From Hymenochaete sp. R1 (lineage: Eukaryota; Basidiomycota; Agaricomycetes; Hymenochaetales; Hymenochaetaceae): a stretch of DNA of 64,000 nucleotides. The stretch covers positions 53,278 to 117,277 of the forward strand of contig JAFREE010000077.1 of NCBI GenBank assembly GCA_019400425.1. Reading direction: 5' to 3'. The first letter of the stretch is position 1; the number at the start of each line of letters is the position of its first letter. This document shows, piece by piece, positions 1 to 13,225 of the stretch. The notes under the pieces were generated by a model. That model was given only the letters and a program-made list of their open reading frames with translations, ran no database searches and was not told the origin of the DNA. A program made the position numbers and the translations under genes.

Positions 1-1447
1 GTGCGGAGGAAGGAGCCGGAGGGGTCGCTGTGTGTGAGTTTTTTGATGAACGAACGAACGCCAATGGAGCTCTCCCCCTTGAGCATAGATGAGAGAAGGC
101 CAAATCCCATTCCGCGCCCAGCCTGCCGCACAGAGGTTTCGAAATAGGGAGAAAGGAGTTGTTCGATGAAAAAATTGTTCAGATCATCAAAGAAAGGACT
201 GCGAAGGAAGTGCAATATATCGTTTATATTCGGACGGCGCACTGGATCTTGTATCCAACACAACTGGCAGAGTCTCCAAAGACGATCGATCACAACGTCC
301 TTTTCAGGTTGCTTCATTGAGTCCGGAAGGTCAGGTAAGTCCCGGCTTAAGATTTTCTGTATTGTCAATGCAGCATCGCACATGTAGCCAAAAGGCTGAT
401 CTTTCCGGAGAAGAGCCTGCCCGTCCTTTCAGAACGGAACGATATCTATATTCAAAAGAAAGGCTCCAACTCACAACGACTGTCATACCTAAGGCCCAAA
501 TGTCGGCTTCCTGGGACTGTATGACTAAACCAACTTCGGGATTGAATTGCAGAAGCTCAGGTGCCATGTACTGAATCGATCCATGGAGCGTTGTCGGAAA
601 CCGTCCGGTCAAGCAGCTGGCGATGAATATCCGGCTGACATTGAAGTTTCCAATGGCAGCTCGTCCAGACTCCGTGACTACAATATTGTCCTGAGGCAGT
701 AGGTTAGTATTAAACTCAAAGACAAACGCCGAAGCAAACTTATGAGGCCTTACCGGGTTGATATCGGAATGAGTAATATTGTTTTCATGTAGGTAAGCGA
801 GACCACTTGCAATATCGTCAACCTAGAGGAAAGTTAAGACGCATAATCAAGGGAATGACTGCTTATATCATACCAATTCCAATACTGTTCTAAGCGGTAA
901 ATTATTCTCTCTCACGTAGGAAGACACATTGCCGTTTTCCATGCATTCGTACACGAGCATGGGGTACTTTGTATCTTGACATACGGCAAATCCCAATAAC
1001 GGCAAAACATTGGGATGTTCAAGCTTTGACCAGACATCGACTTCTTTCTCAAAAACCTAAGCAACAAGATTCACTCTTGAACAAGTATCAATTTTTTCAT
1101 AGAAATCATCCACGTACGTGATGACATTCTTCCAAGGTCACCTGCAGCCTCGCAATAGTAACGTCGGTCACCGTCTGACCTTTCCCTTCGTCGTGCTGAA
1201 CAAGGGTCCCTCTGAAGACTTCACCGAAACTTGAAGCATCCGAGCTTATGGCGCTTGGGCGTATTGTTAGACTTGTCTCTTGGAGATAGAGATGCCTAAT
1301 GCTCAAGCAAACTCCGGCATCGAGGTCGTCATCGCTAGAAGTGAACACACATTTGCTGTTGGGCTCTAAGGATGGAGAAGGTGGCATTTCGACGGAAAGT
1401 GTTCTGTCGGACTCAGACGCGGAGTCAGAGTGCGAGGCGAAGTGCAT
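1..1447 (-). CDS. TKL pseudokinase fused to a DM9-type C-terminus (partial, runs off the left edge)
   Basis: Minus-strand gene, ATG at 1447; exons about 1447-1118, 1056-874, 822-754, 690-475 and 416 to beyond base 1. Exons 2 and 3 have exactly the lengths of those in the next gene (183 and 69 nt). The product aligns along its length with that neighbouring kinase: glycine-loop region (SSFGEVFRG), EKEVDVWSKLEHPNVLPLLGF, activation segment HGSIQYMAPELL, and ADIWALGMTVV. The catalytic motifs are altered. The VAIK lysine position reads TIAR, the catalytic loop is HSDINP instead of HSDIKP, and DFG is replaced by NFN. I infer a pseudokinase. At the left edge the frame enters SDPSGSFLR, the start of the DM9 region in the other two genes, so the C-terminal DM9 module should lie outside the window. 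Paralogous to the genes at 2257-4223 and 4888-5945. Confidence 0.8.
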
Positions 1448-2256
1448 TGCGTTGTATGGTGACTTGACGACTCTGAGGTCAATCGGTCATGACTGCAGAG
1501 CGTGCCGTCTTTTGAGTGCCATCGATTCCGTTACAAACATGAATGAACGTGTAAAACACCTTTTAGAGCAGCGCATTAAATATAGCCTGATTCACTTCAC
1601 AGACACGCACCAAGAAGCACCTCGGCATCGTTGCAGGTACATGTGCAGATCCGCAGGAGAAGAGGCACGGAGGGGCACCTTCATCGAGATTGGGTAAGCG
1701 AGAGCGAATGTACAGTACTGGTGGCCCAAAGGGGCAGAGCGTGTAAGGAATGGTAGCATCAACGACGGCGGCCTGACTTGAAGAGAGATCACGATGATGG
1801 AGACAGTTGAGGATGGATGTGAGAGATGCAGCTGCTGCCAGCGCCAGTGGCTACGCGTTCTCGCGGCCCGGGCATATATTCGCAGTCGACGCTCTCTCAT
1901 CCCCCCTCTTTTTTTCATATCTACGTACGGAATATCGCACGTTAACATCATGATATATGCTGGATGGTCAATCGATCATTGTACAGAAACCTGCCTTCGG
2001 GACTCATACAGATTTATAATGTGGATGTATCCTTTCTGGACCTCTCACGCTACTTGAATGCAGACTAGTAAATCAAAGCAAAGAAACGACGTGTGATGTT
2101 CTTGACTTAAATACTCAAGTTTTGCGATTCATTTCTTGGGCATAACGCGGAATACAGTATAAAATTGTGATCTAGTACATCAATTTTGACATCGAGAGCT
2201 CTGCCGCGAGACCATTGACTTCAGCTCGTTAGCTTTTTTTCCGCCAGCCGCCAGTA
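1448..2256. other. intergenic, 0.8 kb
   Basis: Upstream region of the pseudokinase gene and downstream region of the kinase-DM9 gene. I see no supported gene; the open frames here are short and have no homology to the neighbours. Confidence 0.5.
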
Positions 2257-4223
2257 TTAATCCCGCCAGCATCTATAGACAAATAAATCAAATACAAGCA
2301 TATGGTCATCGACGAAACAACTCACAGTATCTCGTATGAGTCATTGGCACGATGTTCAAATAGTTTGTAGGCATATAAAATACCTCCCTGAAATATGATT
2401 AGTGTTTATCATTTTGACGAAAGAAGCGCACATACTAAATGTTCTGCAGTCATCCCTGGTACGCGGACTAGGACTCCCCTATCATCGTGCGTAGTGACAG
2501 CGTGATATAATGTCTTTCCACGCTCATTCCTGCCGCCAGAGACGGGTCTCCTCCCTGATGGCACGTAGCCTCCACTCGCCGGGACAAGCTCCATAAGGCT
2601 TGGATTGAACTTCAGGACCGAGTATGAGTGACACGCGTGCTCATACCCATCCAGCGAGACGCGACACGGATCTTCCATCAAAGGCATGGCTTTACCCGGC
2701 AACAGGAGGTTATGCACCTTGCCGGAAGCAAAGTAAACTCGGGTTGAATCATTCGATTTGTGCAGCTCGCCTCTATCGGGAAGTATATCGAGTCCTTGAC
2801 TGGGGTGGACATTGACGCGGAGGAAGGTCCCAAATGGATCGCTGCGAGCAGCGGCTTTCAAAGCCGGTAGGGTTCCGATAGGCAGCATAGACGTGAAAAG
2901 GCCGTTCGCCATCCCAAAATCAGCGGGTTGAGTTGAGGCCTCGTGAAAGAGAGAGAAGAGTCGTTCAATGAAGGAAACATTGGTATCGTCGAAGAAAGGT
3001 TTACAAAGGGAGCACAGCACCGAGTCCATCTGTGGACGGGCTGACGGCTTTTCTGCCCAACACTGTTGGCAAATACTCCATAAGCGATTGACTATGGGAT
3101 TCGCCTCGAGCGTTCGCATTGAATTTGGAAGAACAGGTAACTGTCGGTTTACAATCCTGTTCCATGCCATGGGATCACAGATCTTATTTCCGAAAGGATG
3201 TTCTTGTTGTAGAAGTGCCTGGGTAATATATGTTTAGGACGGAGCTACAGTTTACGTTTCAAATAGTGAAAGCTATCACTCACAACGATTGTCATTCCAA
3301 GTGCCCAGACATCAGCAGCCTTTGACTGCGGGAGAGGGTCATTACCAGGATTATATTTGACAAGTTCAGGTGCCATGTACTGGGCTGTGCCATGGACGAC
3401 GTCTGCGGTGGGTCTACCTATTGCACAACTGCCAAGAACAATTCGACTAAAACCAAAATCTCCAATGACAGCCCTTCCTGAGTTTGTGACCATGATATTG
3501 TCCTAATATAGTAAATTAGGATGCAGTCTGAAGAGAAAGAGAACAGTCCACGTCTTACCGGTTTGATGTCTGAATGGGTGACGCCTTCGCTATGCAGGTA
3601 TGCAAGGCCATGGGCAATATCGTCCACCTTGGAGATATGTGAGGCTTGGCTCCTGAAACGTGTGAATAGTTGTTTCACGACTTACCAGGTCCATGACTTG
3701 TGCGGGAGAAGATTTATTTTTTCTCACGTATGATAAAGCATTGCCATTTTCCATCCATTCGGACACGAGCACAGGATATTTGGTCTCCGGACAAAAGGAA
3801 AATCCCCCAAATGGTAAGATGTTAGGATGGCAAAGCTTGGACCACACGTATATTTCCTTTTCAAATGCCTAGTCACAAAATTTAGTAAGTAGGATTTCAT
3901 ATAAGGTCCTGTACAAAGCTGCGGCTTACATGATGGCATTCCTTTAGGATTAATCGGAGCACTTTTATAGCTACATCAGCATCCGTAGGGGGCTCCGGAT
4001 CGCTGTGGATAACGAGGGACCCTTTAAATATATCGCCGCAGGCGCCAAAACTTTTGGCTCCTTGATACTTTCGGAGAAGATTTGGTGGGAGGTAGAGATG
4101 CTTGATGCTCAATAGCACATCGACATCGATGTCAGCACCAACAAAAGACTCCAAGCTCTCATCAGAGAGATTGGTAGAGGAAGCAAGCGGGAGACTGAAC
4201 TCGGAGGACGAGGCTGAAGACAT
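2257..4223 (-). CDS. TKL-type protein kinase with C-terminal DM9 (DUF3421) repeats
   Basis: Seven exons on the minus strand: 4223-3930, 3868-3686, 3627-3559, 3502-3284, 3218-2436, 2387-2326 and 2272-2257, giving about 541 aa. The acidic, Ser-rich N-terminus (to about residue 40) leads into a kinase domain. It keeps the ATP lysine (ADVAIKVL), EKEIYVWSKLCHPN, the catalytic loop HSDIKPDN, an intact DFG (IGDFGFSR), GTAQYMAPEL and ADVWALGMT, so it is probably active. A second half follows with two DM9-like units: VYFASG..LLPGKAM ending HSYSVL, then GGYVPSGRRPVSGG, LYHAV, VPGMTAEHLGG and ending SYEIL. DM9 domains in animals include mannose-binding lectins, so a glycan-sensing kinase is possible; that role is inference. 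The last coding exon is only 16 nt and encodes the C-terminal CWRD. That exon is repeated in the next gene, which supports the model. Confidence 0.85.
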
Positions 4224-4887
4224 GTCGGTAGACGGAAGGGCGTGTCGCTAGGTAGTGATGAATACTGTCACTGCAAGGTTGATGTATCACTTTATATGCC
4301 AGATAAGAAAGAGAAAGAAAAATACTTGCTCAGCGCTTGGGACAATGAATCAAACCAACTCCACGAACATGCCTCAGATCCGAATGTTCTTCTTCAGTTG
4401 GTTAATATCATCTCGGTTGTAGGACCGGATTGAGTCGTAACAAAAGGACGTTGAAGGTGTGTGCAAAAGAGAACGGAAGACGATAGGGCGCTTTCGTCAG
4501 ATTATCCAACTAAGAACGGTAATGAGGTAACTATATTTGGTGGATCCCGACGCGCATTCAATTTTTGATAAATTGGAAGGCGAAGTTACCGATGGTCAGC
4601 TGAAGCGTTGTCGGAGCGACATTCCGATCTATGAGCTTGACATTGCGGAAACACTATCGGTCTTTCTTTGAAGTACAAAGTTTCGTGTACCCAAAATCCG
4701 AGAGACGACGGCGCTTGAGGTCCTTGAGGACACAATGTGTTCACGTTGTCAGCCATGGCCCGCAAAACAGTTCGTTCTTCAATGCAATAGATCGTTAAAT
4801 TTAGAATAGTACACATGCACAGTGCCCTGGAAACGAAAAGGAAACCGCAGATAACGACTGGTACAGGAGCCGCCCATCTTTGAAGGA
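4224..4887. other. intergenic, 0.66 kb
   Basis: Lies between the start of the kinase-DM9 gene and the 3' end of the DM9-only gene. No supported feature. Confidence 0.5.
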
Positions 4888-5945
4888 TTAATCTTTCCAG
4901 CAGCTAGTGCAAATGCGAGTGAGCAAACGATCCCATGATCAAGGATACGGTCAACGTACAGGAGTTCGTACGACCCATAGATACGGATTTCCTCACCACT
5001 GAATGGAACTGCGGCACCACCCTGTATATCCAATGATCAGTCTTCAGTCATATCATAGAAAGGAAAAAGAGAAGCGTAAACGCGTACCAGATGTTTCGCT
5101 GCCTTGCCCGGGACACGAATATTGCCATTCACCACGCCAACAGCATGGTGAAGTTCGCCGGTCTTGTTCTTCTCATCTTCATAGCCCCCGAGAACGGGGC
5201 GTCTCCCAACTGGCACTTCACCACCCCTCGTAGAAATAAGCTCCATCAAGTCCCTATCAAATCGCAATACGGAATAAGATTCACATGGGCGCTCCTCTCC
5301 ACCGTACGAGATATGGCACATCGGGTCGCAAAAGACAGTTGCCTTGCCCGGAACGAGAGAGCCGTTGTATGAAGCTGTTGTGAAGTATACGGGTACATTT
5401 GGGTCTTCTTCAGTGCAAGGTGGCTCGCCGAACTCGCCATCGCTCTTAGCATGAGCGAACTTGAGCGCCTGTTCGCTGGAGGTAATGCGGAAACCTTCAC
5501 CTGAGCCGACCTGGATGCGAAGGAACGTGCCAGACGGATCAACACGAGTCAACGCCTTGAGGAGAGAGTGAGAATCAGTGGAAGCAGCGATGGTTTTGAC
5601 CGGAAGTGGCCAATACACATTCGGGACGGAGGGGACCATGCCACTGGGAACGACGGACTTGAGAGAATCTTCGGCGTTCTTGGAAATAGCGGAGAAGCCT
5701 GGGGGAATGGGGAAAGTCGATCCATTCTCGGATCTGAGCGAGGGGTTCGCCATGATCTGTGGTTGCGCTGGAGGTTGATAGCCATAGTTCTGGGCGCCTG
5801 ACTTGATAGGTTGGAATCCACCTTGCGAAAATGGCACTTGTTGTGGCTGGAGACCCGTTTGTGAGATAAGGTTCATGTCAGGCCGGAAACCACCCTGAGA
5901 AAAGGGAGCGGGTCTGAGTACTTCGGTAGGAACGTAGCCGTTCAT
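4888..5945 (-). CDS. DM9 (DUF3421) repeat protein with an N-terminal PFSQGGF repeat region
   Basis: Three exons on the minus strand (5945-5088, 5021-4960, 4903-4888), about 311 aa. The N-terminal 80 residues are Pro/Gln/Gly-rich and carry PFSQGGF twice. Then comes a region shared with the two kinase genes (RVDPSGTFLRIQVG) and the two DM9 units: VYFTTASYNGSLVPGKA to ESYSVL, and GGEVPVGRRPVLGGY, VPGKAAKHLGGAAVPF to YGSYELL. The end is CWKD from a 16-nt terminal exon, as in the kinase-DM9 gene. There is no kinase domain and no clear signal peptide, so it is probably cytosolic. Known DM9 proteins bind glycans; the ligand here is unknown. It could act with the two kinase-fused paralogues next to it. 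It faces CHK1 head to head across 1.2 kb. Confidence 0.85.
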
Positions 5946-7139
5946 TATAAAGGTTGGGAATTGGGGAGAAATGGATGGATTGAGGGGCTATAAAAGCAGC
6001 GGCGGGATAAGATATAGCAGTGCGAGGATTGGAGCTGGTTGACCGGACAATCGAGAACTTGTGTATCTTTTATACCCAGTCTGTGTGGCCTCGTTGGAGC
6101 GAGGATTGTGAAGCTAGAAACCCATCCAACTTCAGATGTGGTCGAGAATTGGGCTAGGAACTCGTCCGACGTCGAGTCGGGACTTCGAGTACCTGGAAAA
6201 GTGATCGGCCTATCAACAAGCTCGGCTCCGGCAGACTCACTTCCGAAAAGGGAATGGCGAGGACCAACTTTCGGAGCAAACCGAGGCTGTTGGGAGCTCG
6301 TAAGTCACGAAAACGAATAGAACAAGTTCGTGAATTCGACTTACTGGCATCTGATCATTCATCCTGAAATCTGTTACCACCAAATGATGAGTCCAATACT
6401 TTGTAAATTAACGAGTCCTCGTCTTGAGTAGTCGAAAAATTACGCAATGTAGGCAGTCGCTTCTTCAAAAGTGCCTTGAGCATTTGTCCACCTAAAGTCG
6501 TTGGGCGTCACTCAGGCGTTCTGGACAGCGTGCCTGCTCATCAACAAGGACGGTAGGGCCTGAGAGGAGCCAACTCGTCCGCAGCTCGCATTGACGGGGC
6601 CGCCGACGCTAGAGCGGGACCTAATTCCGCAATGGACAAGAACGAGAGCAATGGTTGCTGTTCAGGCCTAGCCCCATCGGTACCTTGCAAGCGAGACGTC
6701 GGTCAAGGTTGCACTGTTTCGTGAAACCTGGTACTTTTCGCGCACGCTCGGTATTATGTTGTAGAGCCTTGCTCTGCGGTCACATTTTGTGGCAGCTTCT
6801 AGGCATTCATTCGATAGATGGCCCTCGGCGTGCATGGGAGAAAGGAACATAAACGAGTCTCAAGCGAGAAATTACGTAACATTGTAAGACGCCGGCGCCG
6901 GGAAAGTTGAACTTGAAAGCTACAAGTTAGTTAAAGACGCGTCCGTATCACGTGTCAGACACGAGCGCGTTTTGGGTACGAGCACGGGCACGGGCGTCGA
7001 GTCTTTCATGAGTTCAACCACAACCGCCTTTGTCATGAACATGAATTAAGCCCGTCGGCCATCTGAGCCATCTTGCCTTACAACTGCGACAAACTATAGA
7101 CTGACCTCAAGCTCAACGTTTAACGACTTACGACCGGTA
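5946..7139. other. divergent promoter region, 1.2 kb
   Basis: Shared upstream region of the DM9 gene (minus) and CHK1 (plus). No gene is supported; open frames here are short and overlap on both strands. Confidence 0.5.
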
Positions 7140-9163
<2,024 letters not shown>

Positions 9164-9968
9164 GTAACCAGCACTGGTCTCAGCTGCACGAAGTAAACGT
9201 TTCCTGCCTTTCTATCTTCTGGACTTTTCCCTTGTGACTTTTGCTTCTCTTTTCTCTTTTGCGATTGCCCTTTTTCATACGCTCTTGTTTATCACTGCAC
9301 TTCTCAAAGTTTTCAAATTTAAACTCACCGCATATTATCTTAGCTTGCACTAATATCATTCATCTGGCATTTCCTTCCCCCAATATTAGAGTTTCTGCGC
9401 ATATCACTCGTTTACGTTCGCTGGTTATCGCGTCCTTGCGCCCTAATGACGCTCCACTTCGCGTCGCTAGATCGCATACAAGCCACAGCTTTTTTGTTAT
9501 ATTTTTCTCGGAGCAATGCTCAGATCAACTTTTGACCCTTGCTCTGTCTTGAGATCCGTCTGTGCTTTCAACGATGCCCGAGTACATTACGGGAATTTAA
9601 TGGTCAGTTCCTGTGTTTTTTTATCAACATTCAGTGACCGCTGACTCGTGTTATTCACCAGCCGAATCGACATCATACCGTTAAGCATCGGCACTAATCC
9701 TCGCTAATGCTTCCTGTGGAGTCGAATATTCGCCGAGCGCTGCATGCGCAGTAAGCGTATTCCGTATGTTGCCCGCTTGAAAAATGAGCTCAAATAACTG
9801 ACGGAAGCCGGATGAGCTATAAAAACGAGCCCTTAGCTGGTCTCTGATTTCTTCATTCTGCGTCTCGTTTCGCTCTTTATTCCCTAACCCACCCACCCTC
9901 TCAACTTTAGGTGATCTTCGTGTTCACCCAATCCTCCCTTCCACTCTTTGATCTCACATCAACCAACA
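9164..9968. other. intergenic, promoter of the secreted repeat protein
   Basis: Begins with a pyrimidine-rich stretch (about 9215-9310) after CHK1 and ends in the promoter of the repeat-protein gene. The last ~100 bases resemble, in inverted orientation, the sequence upstream of the paralogue that starts at 24810. Confidence 0.5.
9818..9825 (+). promoter_or_regulatory. TATA box
   Basis: TATAAAAA about 150 bases upstream of the repeat-protein start codon, in a reasonable place for a fungal core promoter. Position only; no transcript data. Confidence 0.45.
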
Positions 9969-11185
9969 ATGCACTCTTTTAAATTCCTTGCGCTTGCCGC
10001 GCTTACGGCTTTTGCCTCTGCCGCACCCTTTGGCGGTCTCGTAGACGTTGAGCACAACAAGATTGACCCCAAGATCGATGCGGACGTCCTCTCCGCCCGT
10101 GGGCTGCCTGCACCAGGTGTCCCTGGAGGTAGCCTCGTTGACGTCTCAAACAACAGAATCGACCCGAAGATCGACGCCGATGTTCTTTCTGCCCGTGGCC
10201 TTCCCGTTCCTGGTGCGCCCTCTGCCGTTGAGGTGAAGCACAATGATATCTCCCCCAATGTCGACGCGGACGTTCTCTCAGCGCGCCAGCTCGTTGGTGT
10301 TGTTGGAAATGACATCTCTCCCGACATTGACCTTGATATCCTTTCCTCACGCCAACTCGCCGATGTTGAGTGTAACGATATCTCCCCCGACGTTGATGCC
10401 GACGTGCTTTCTGCGCGCCAATTAGTCAAAGTCGCTCATAACGATATTTCTCCGGATGTTGACGCCGACGTTCTTTCTTCCCGTCAGCTTGTCAAAGTTG
10501 CCCACAACGATATCTCGCCTGACGTAGACGCTGATGTGCTTTCTGCCCGTCAGCTCGCCGATGTTGAATGCAATGATGTTTCGCCTGACGTCGATGCTGA
10601 CGTTCTTTCAGCACGCGACGGCGGCCTCAAATCCGTCCCCACGATTCTCGATGCCCTACTCACTGACCTCGGGAACGTCATTGATGAGTTGAATTCGATC
10701 ACGACCGGGAACTGCACGAAAGACATCATCGACCCGCTTTTGCAGCAGATTGTCGACATTGTGGGTGCGGCTGTGACTGACCTTGGGAAGTTGGTTGGGT
10801 CGCCGGTTGCGACGATCCTTGCTACTGTGGATGGAACTGCACAGGTTGCTGTTGAGGACGTTGCTAAGCTTTTGTGCAAGGTTCTTACTGTGAGTGTCGA
10901 GATCATAAACAAGGGTTTTTTTTTGAATGTATTCTGATGTTTTATTTTTAATAGCTCGTTTGCAACGCTCTCGCTGCAGTCCTAAAGGTCCTCGGAGGTG
11001 ATCTCTCGATCATCGGTGATTTGTTAAAAGCAGTCGGTGATATCCTCGGGGAGCTCGTGAAAGCAGTTCTCGCTCTCGTCGGTGGATTGCTCGAAGTCCT
11101 GCTTCCCTTGATTGGAGGACTCGTCCCCGTCCTTACGCAGCTTGCGTTTGGTACGCTTGGAGGTGTTCTCGGACTCGTTCTCTAA
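9969..11185 (+). CDS. secreted protein with eight ~22-residue acidic repeats
   Basis: Two exons (9969-10889, 10955-11185), about 383 aa. The ATG opens a clear signal peptide (MHSFKFLALAALTAFASAA). Residues about 20-220 are eight tandem repeats with the pattern LV-V--N-I-P-VDADVLSARQ. The first units are spaced by Gly/Pro-rich linkers and the later ones are tightly packed. The C-terminal ~165 residues are non-repetitive and hydrophobic/amphipathic (TILDALLTDL, NCTKDIIDPLLQQIVDIVG, and a Gly/Leu/Val-rich tail encoded by exon 2), with two or more cysteines. I do not recognise the family. Each repeat ends in Ala-Arg or Ser-Arg, so proteolytic release of repeat peptides is conceivable but unproven; there is no Lys-Arg kexin site. 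An inverted paralogue with six repeats lies at 23728-24810. Confidence 0.85.
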
Positions 11186-11476
11186 ACGGGTCTTTCTTTA
11201 TACCACACATTTATCGATATTCGCTATACCACATTTCGTTCTTTGCAATGCTCGGCCACGATTTTGATACGCTCTTTTCTATTGATCTACTTTAGAATGT
11301 GTATCGTGTCAAAAGTAGTAGGTGCAGGGAAGCAGCCGGTTGGAAAATACAAATATTAATTCCATAATCAAACAGTCTTAAGTGTCGGAAGTGTGCTTGT
11401 TCGGATAATCATAGTTACTGTTTGGTGTTATCAATGGTGGCTACACAATAAGTATTCGATCATGCATTCTGTGACT

Positions 11477-12274
11477 CTACACCCACTTACTAGCCGCCGC
11501 GAGATGTTTCTCCCATTTCCCACCCGCACACGTCTCAATACGCTTCCACTTCTCACTCCCTGCACCTAGACCAAGCTTGATGAATAACAAGAACGAGACA
11601 GTGACGGTATCCGCAAATGTGAACGTCTCGCCAAAGTAAAATGTGCTCTTGTCGCCATTCTTCTCGTAAATAGAGGCGAGCTTCTCCAAATCGTCAACGA
11701 ACTTCGTAAAATTCTCCTCGCTCTCGTCACTTTTCGCATCCAGCTCCTCTATCGTCTTCCCAAATGCAACTTCACGCGTCTCTCGGAAATACTTCGCGCT
11801 GGATGGGTTCAAGATGTCGAACACAGCGCGCGGTACGAGGTGCTGGCCAAAGATGGGAGAAAATTCGCCCAAGAACTTCGCCTCGAGCAGTGCGATAGCT
11901 GCTTTGCTACCTGCTGGGAACGCTTTCGGAGCATCGGGGTACGTGGCATCGAGGTACTCTGCGATGGCGGTTGAGTCGGTGATGGTCTTGTTGGTAGATG
12001 AATCATGGATCGCAGGGAGCGTGTAGTAGTCTTTATCGCCCTTCTTGTCCGTTGGCGCGCCCCCGATTGACTTGATCTTGCCTGCGATGTCAGGATACTC
12101 GACCCATTCGGTCTTGAACGGTATGCCTTTATAATTCAAGATGACTCTGAAGACGTGGTCGCCTGGTGAGGTCGACTACCTGCGGTAATGTTGGGCAACG
12201 CACCTCGTTTTGAGCGTGTTGGGTGACCAGAAGTTGCTCTCGAGCCTTGAAGGGATGTCATAGAGGGTGATCAT
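11477..12274 (-). CDS. glutathione S-transferase, fungal etherase-like (LigE/UstS type)
   Basis: Two exons on the minus strand (12274-12204, 12146-11477), about 245 aa. The first exon is 71 nt, identical in length to that of the two intact GST genes at 19918 and 22505. The N-terminal thioredoxin-like domain starts MITLYDIPSRLESNFWSPNTLKTR, then NYKGIPFKTEWVEYPDI, YTLPAIHDSSTNK and ITDSTAIAEYLDATYPD. The helical C-terminal domain follows, with FYFGETFTFADTVTVSFL near the end. The motif order fits the basidiomycete etherase-related GST class, which conjugates or reduces small electrophiles with glutathione. The exact substrate is unknown. Cytosolic, no signal peptide. It is convergent with the secreted repeat gene and mirrors the GST at 22505. 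Confidence 0.9.
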
Positions 12275-13225
12275 TTTGCGAAAGCTTCCGTTCAAGTTGT
12301 TGTCCTTCCTACCTTGCCATAGATATGGTCAGCCACACCCATTGCTTATATGCGCTCGCTGCTTTGTGATGAGAGAATTGCGCCTTCTGCCTTGGTAAGC
12401 ACCAAGCTTTTTCTTACGACTCTCTGGATGTGGCGCACACACGCTTCCCATTACATTTTATCGCGGCATTCCTGGTCCGCGCCTCTTTGGTCTTCGATCT
12501 GAAAAAGAGGTCTATTTCGGGCCTTGAACATCCACCGCCATGTCAATTTTTGAACCCGTCGTTCGCATCGAATAGCACGACATTAGACGAGGGAATTTGA
12601 ATGAAGAAGAACAACTTATCCGTGAGTCAGCCGCTTCCGCTAAGCCGTGGCACAATTATCCTTGCATAGTGCTATGCCTCAATCTCAGTAACCTACGGCC
12701 TCAGGCTACAGTGTCTCGAAACTAAAACTGGGTAAATGGCTTTCTGAACGAGCTTTGCTAACTTACAACTTGAAGTTGAAGCACGGTATACTTGACGATA
12801 CTTCTTCGCACCACTTTCTCTCTCTGTTCTCAACCCGATCTCGTTCTAAAGAATCAATTAGGTTCCGATGCGATGCTACATTGCTATGGCCGGTGTCTTT
12901 ACATTGGCACGTTTTATACACGTCTTTACCAGATCCACACACGACCCCATAAAATGATGAGATTACGCCTCTTTCCCCACTTCGCTAGTTGTATGAATTG
13001 GTTGTAATGCAACGCGTCGCGAGCGCTGGGAGCAATGATTTATGAGTGAGCGTCATGGGTTATATCATCTGTAGAGATTGTTGACGACTCCGTGACGCGC
13101 TGCCAGAACCCTGTTCTAGCTCTGGTCGGCCCAAGAAGTATAAAATACAAGTAGTTGCGAAAGAAAACGACAACTAACTCGCCACTACAGTGCATTCTTA
13201 TCTCTGAACTTTCCTCCCAATAATA
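12275..13225. other. intergenic, 0.95 kb
   Basis: Upstream region of the GST (minus) and of the first tiny gene (plus). No gene supported. Confidence 0.5.
13139..13147 (+). promoter_or_regulatory. TATA box of the first tiny gene
   Basis: TATAAAATA about 85 bases upstream of the start codon at 13226. Confidence 0.5.

Larger units (their letters stand above)
9969..12274. repeat. left arm of an inverted segmental duplication
   Basis: Holds the secreted repeat gene (plus) and a GST gene (minus), tail to tail. The right arm, 22505-24810, has the same two genes in mirror order. Both arms measure 2,306 bp from start codon to start codon. Similarity also covers the intergenic 3' regions (the block AGTAGTAGGTGCAGG near 11312 and its complement near 23568) and the sequence upstream of the repeat genes. 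Confidence 0.85.

Noticed and set aside
1592..2057. Overlapping open frames of about 90-120 codons on both strands upstream of the pseudokinase
   Set aside because: No homology to anything here, overlapping on opposite strands, and in a promoter position.
9959..10912. Long minus-strand frames opposite the secreted repeat gene (and the plus-strand ones opposite its mirror copy)
   Set aside because: Antisense shadows of a repetitive coding sequence; the plus-strand product has a signal peptide and a conserved intron.
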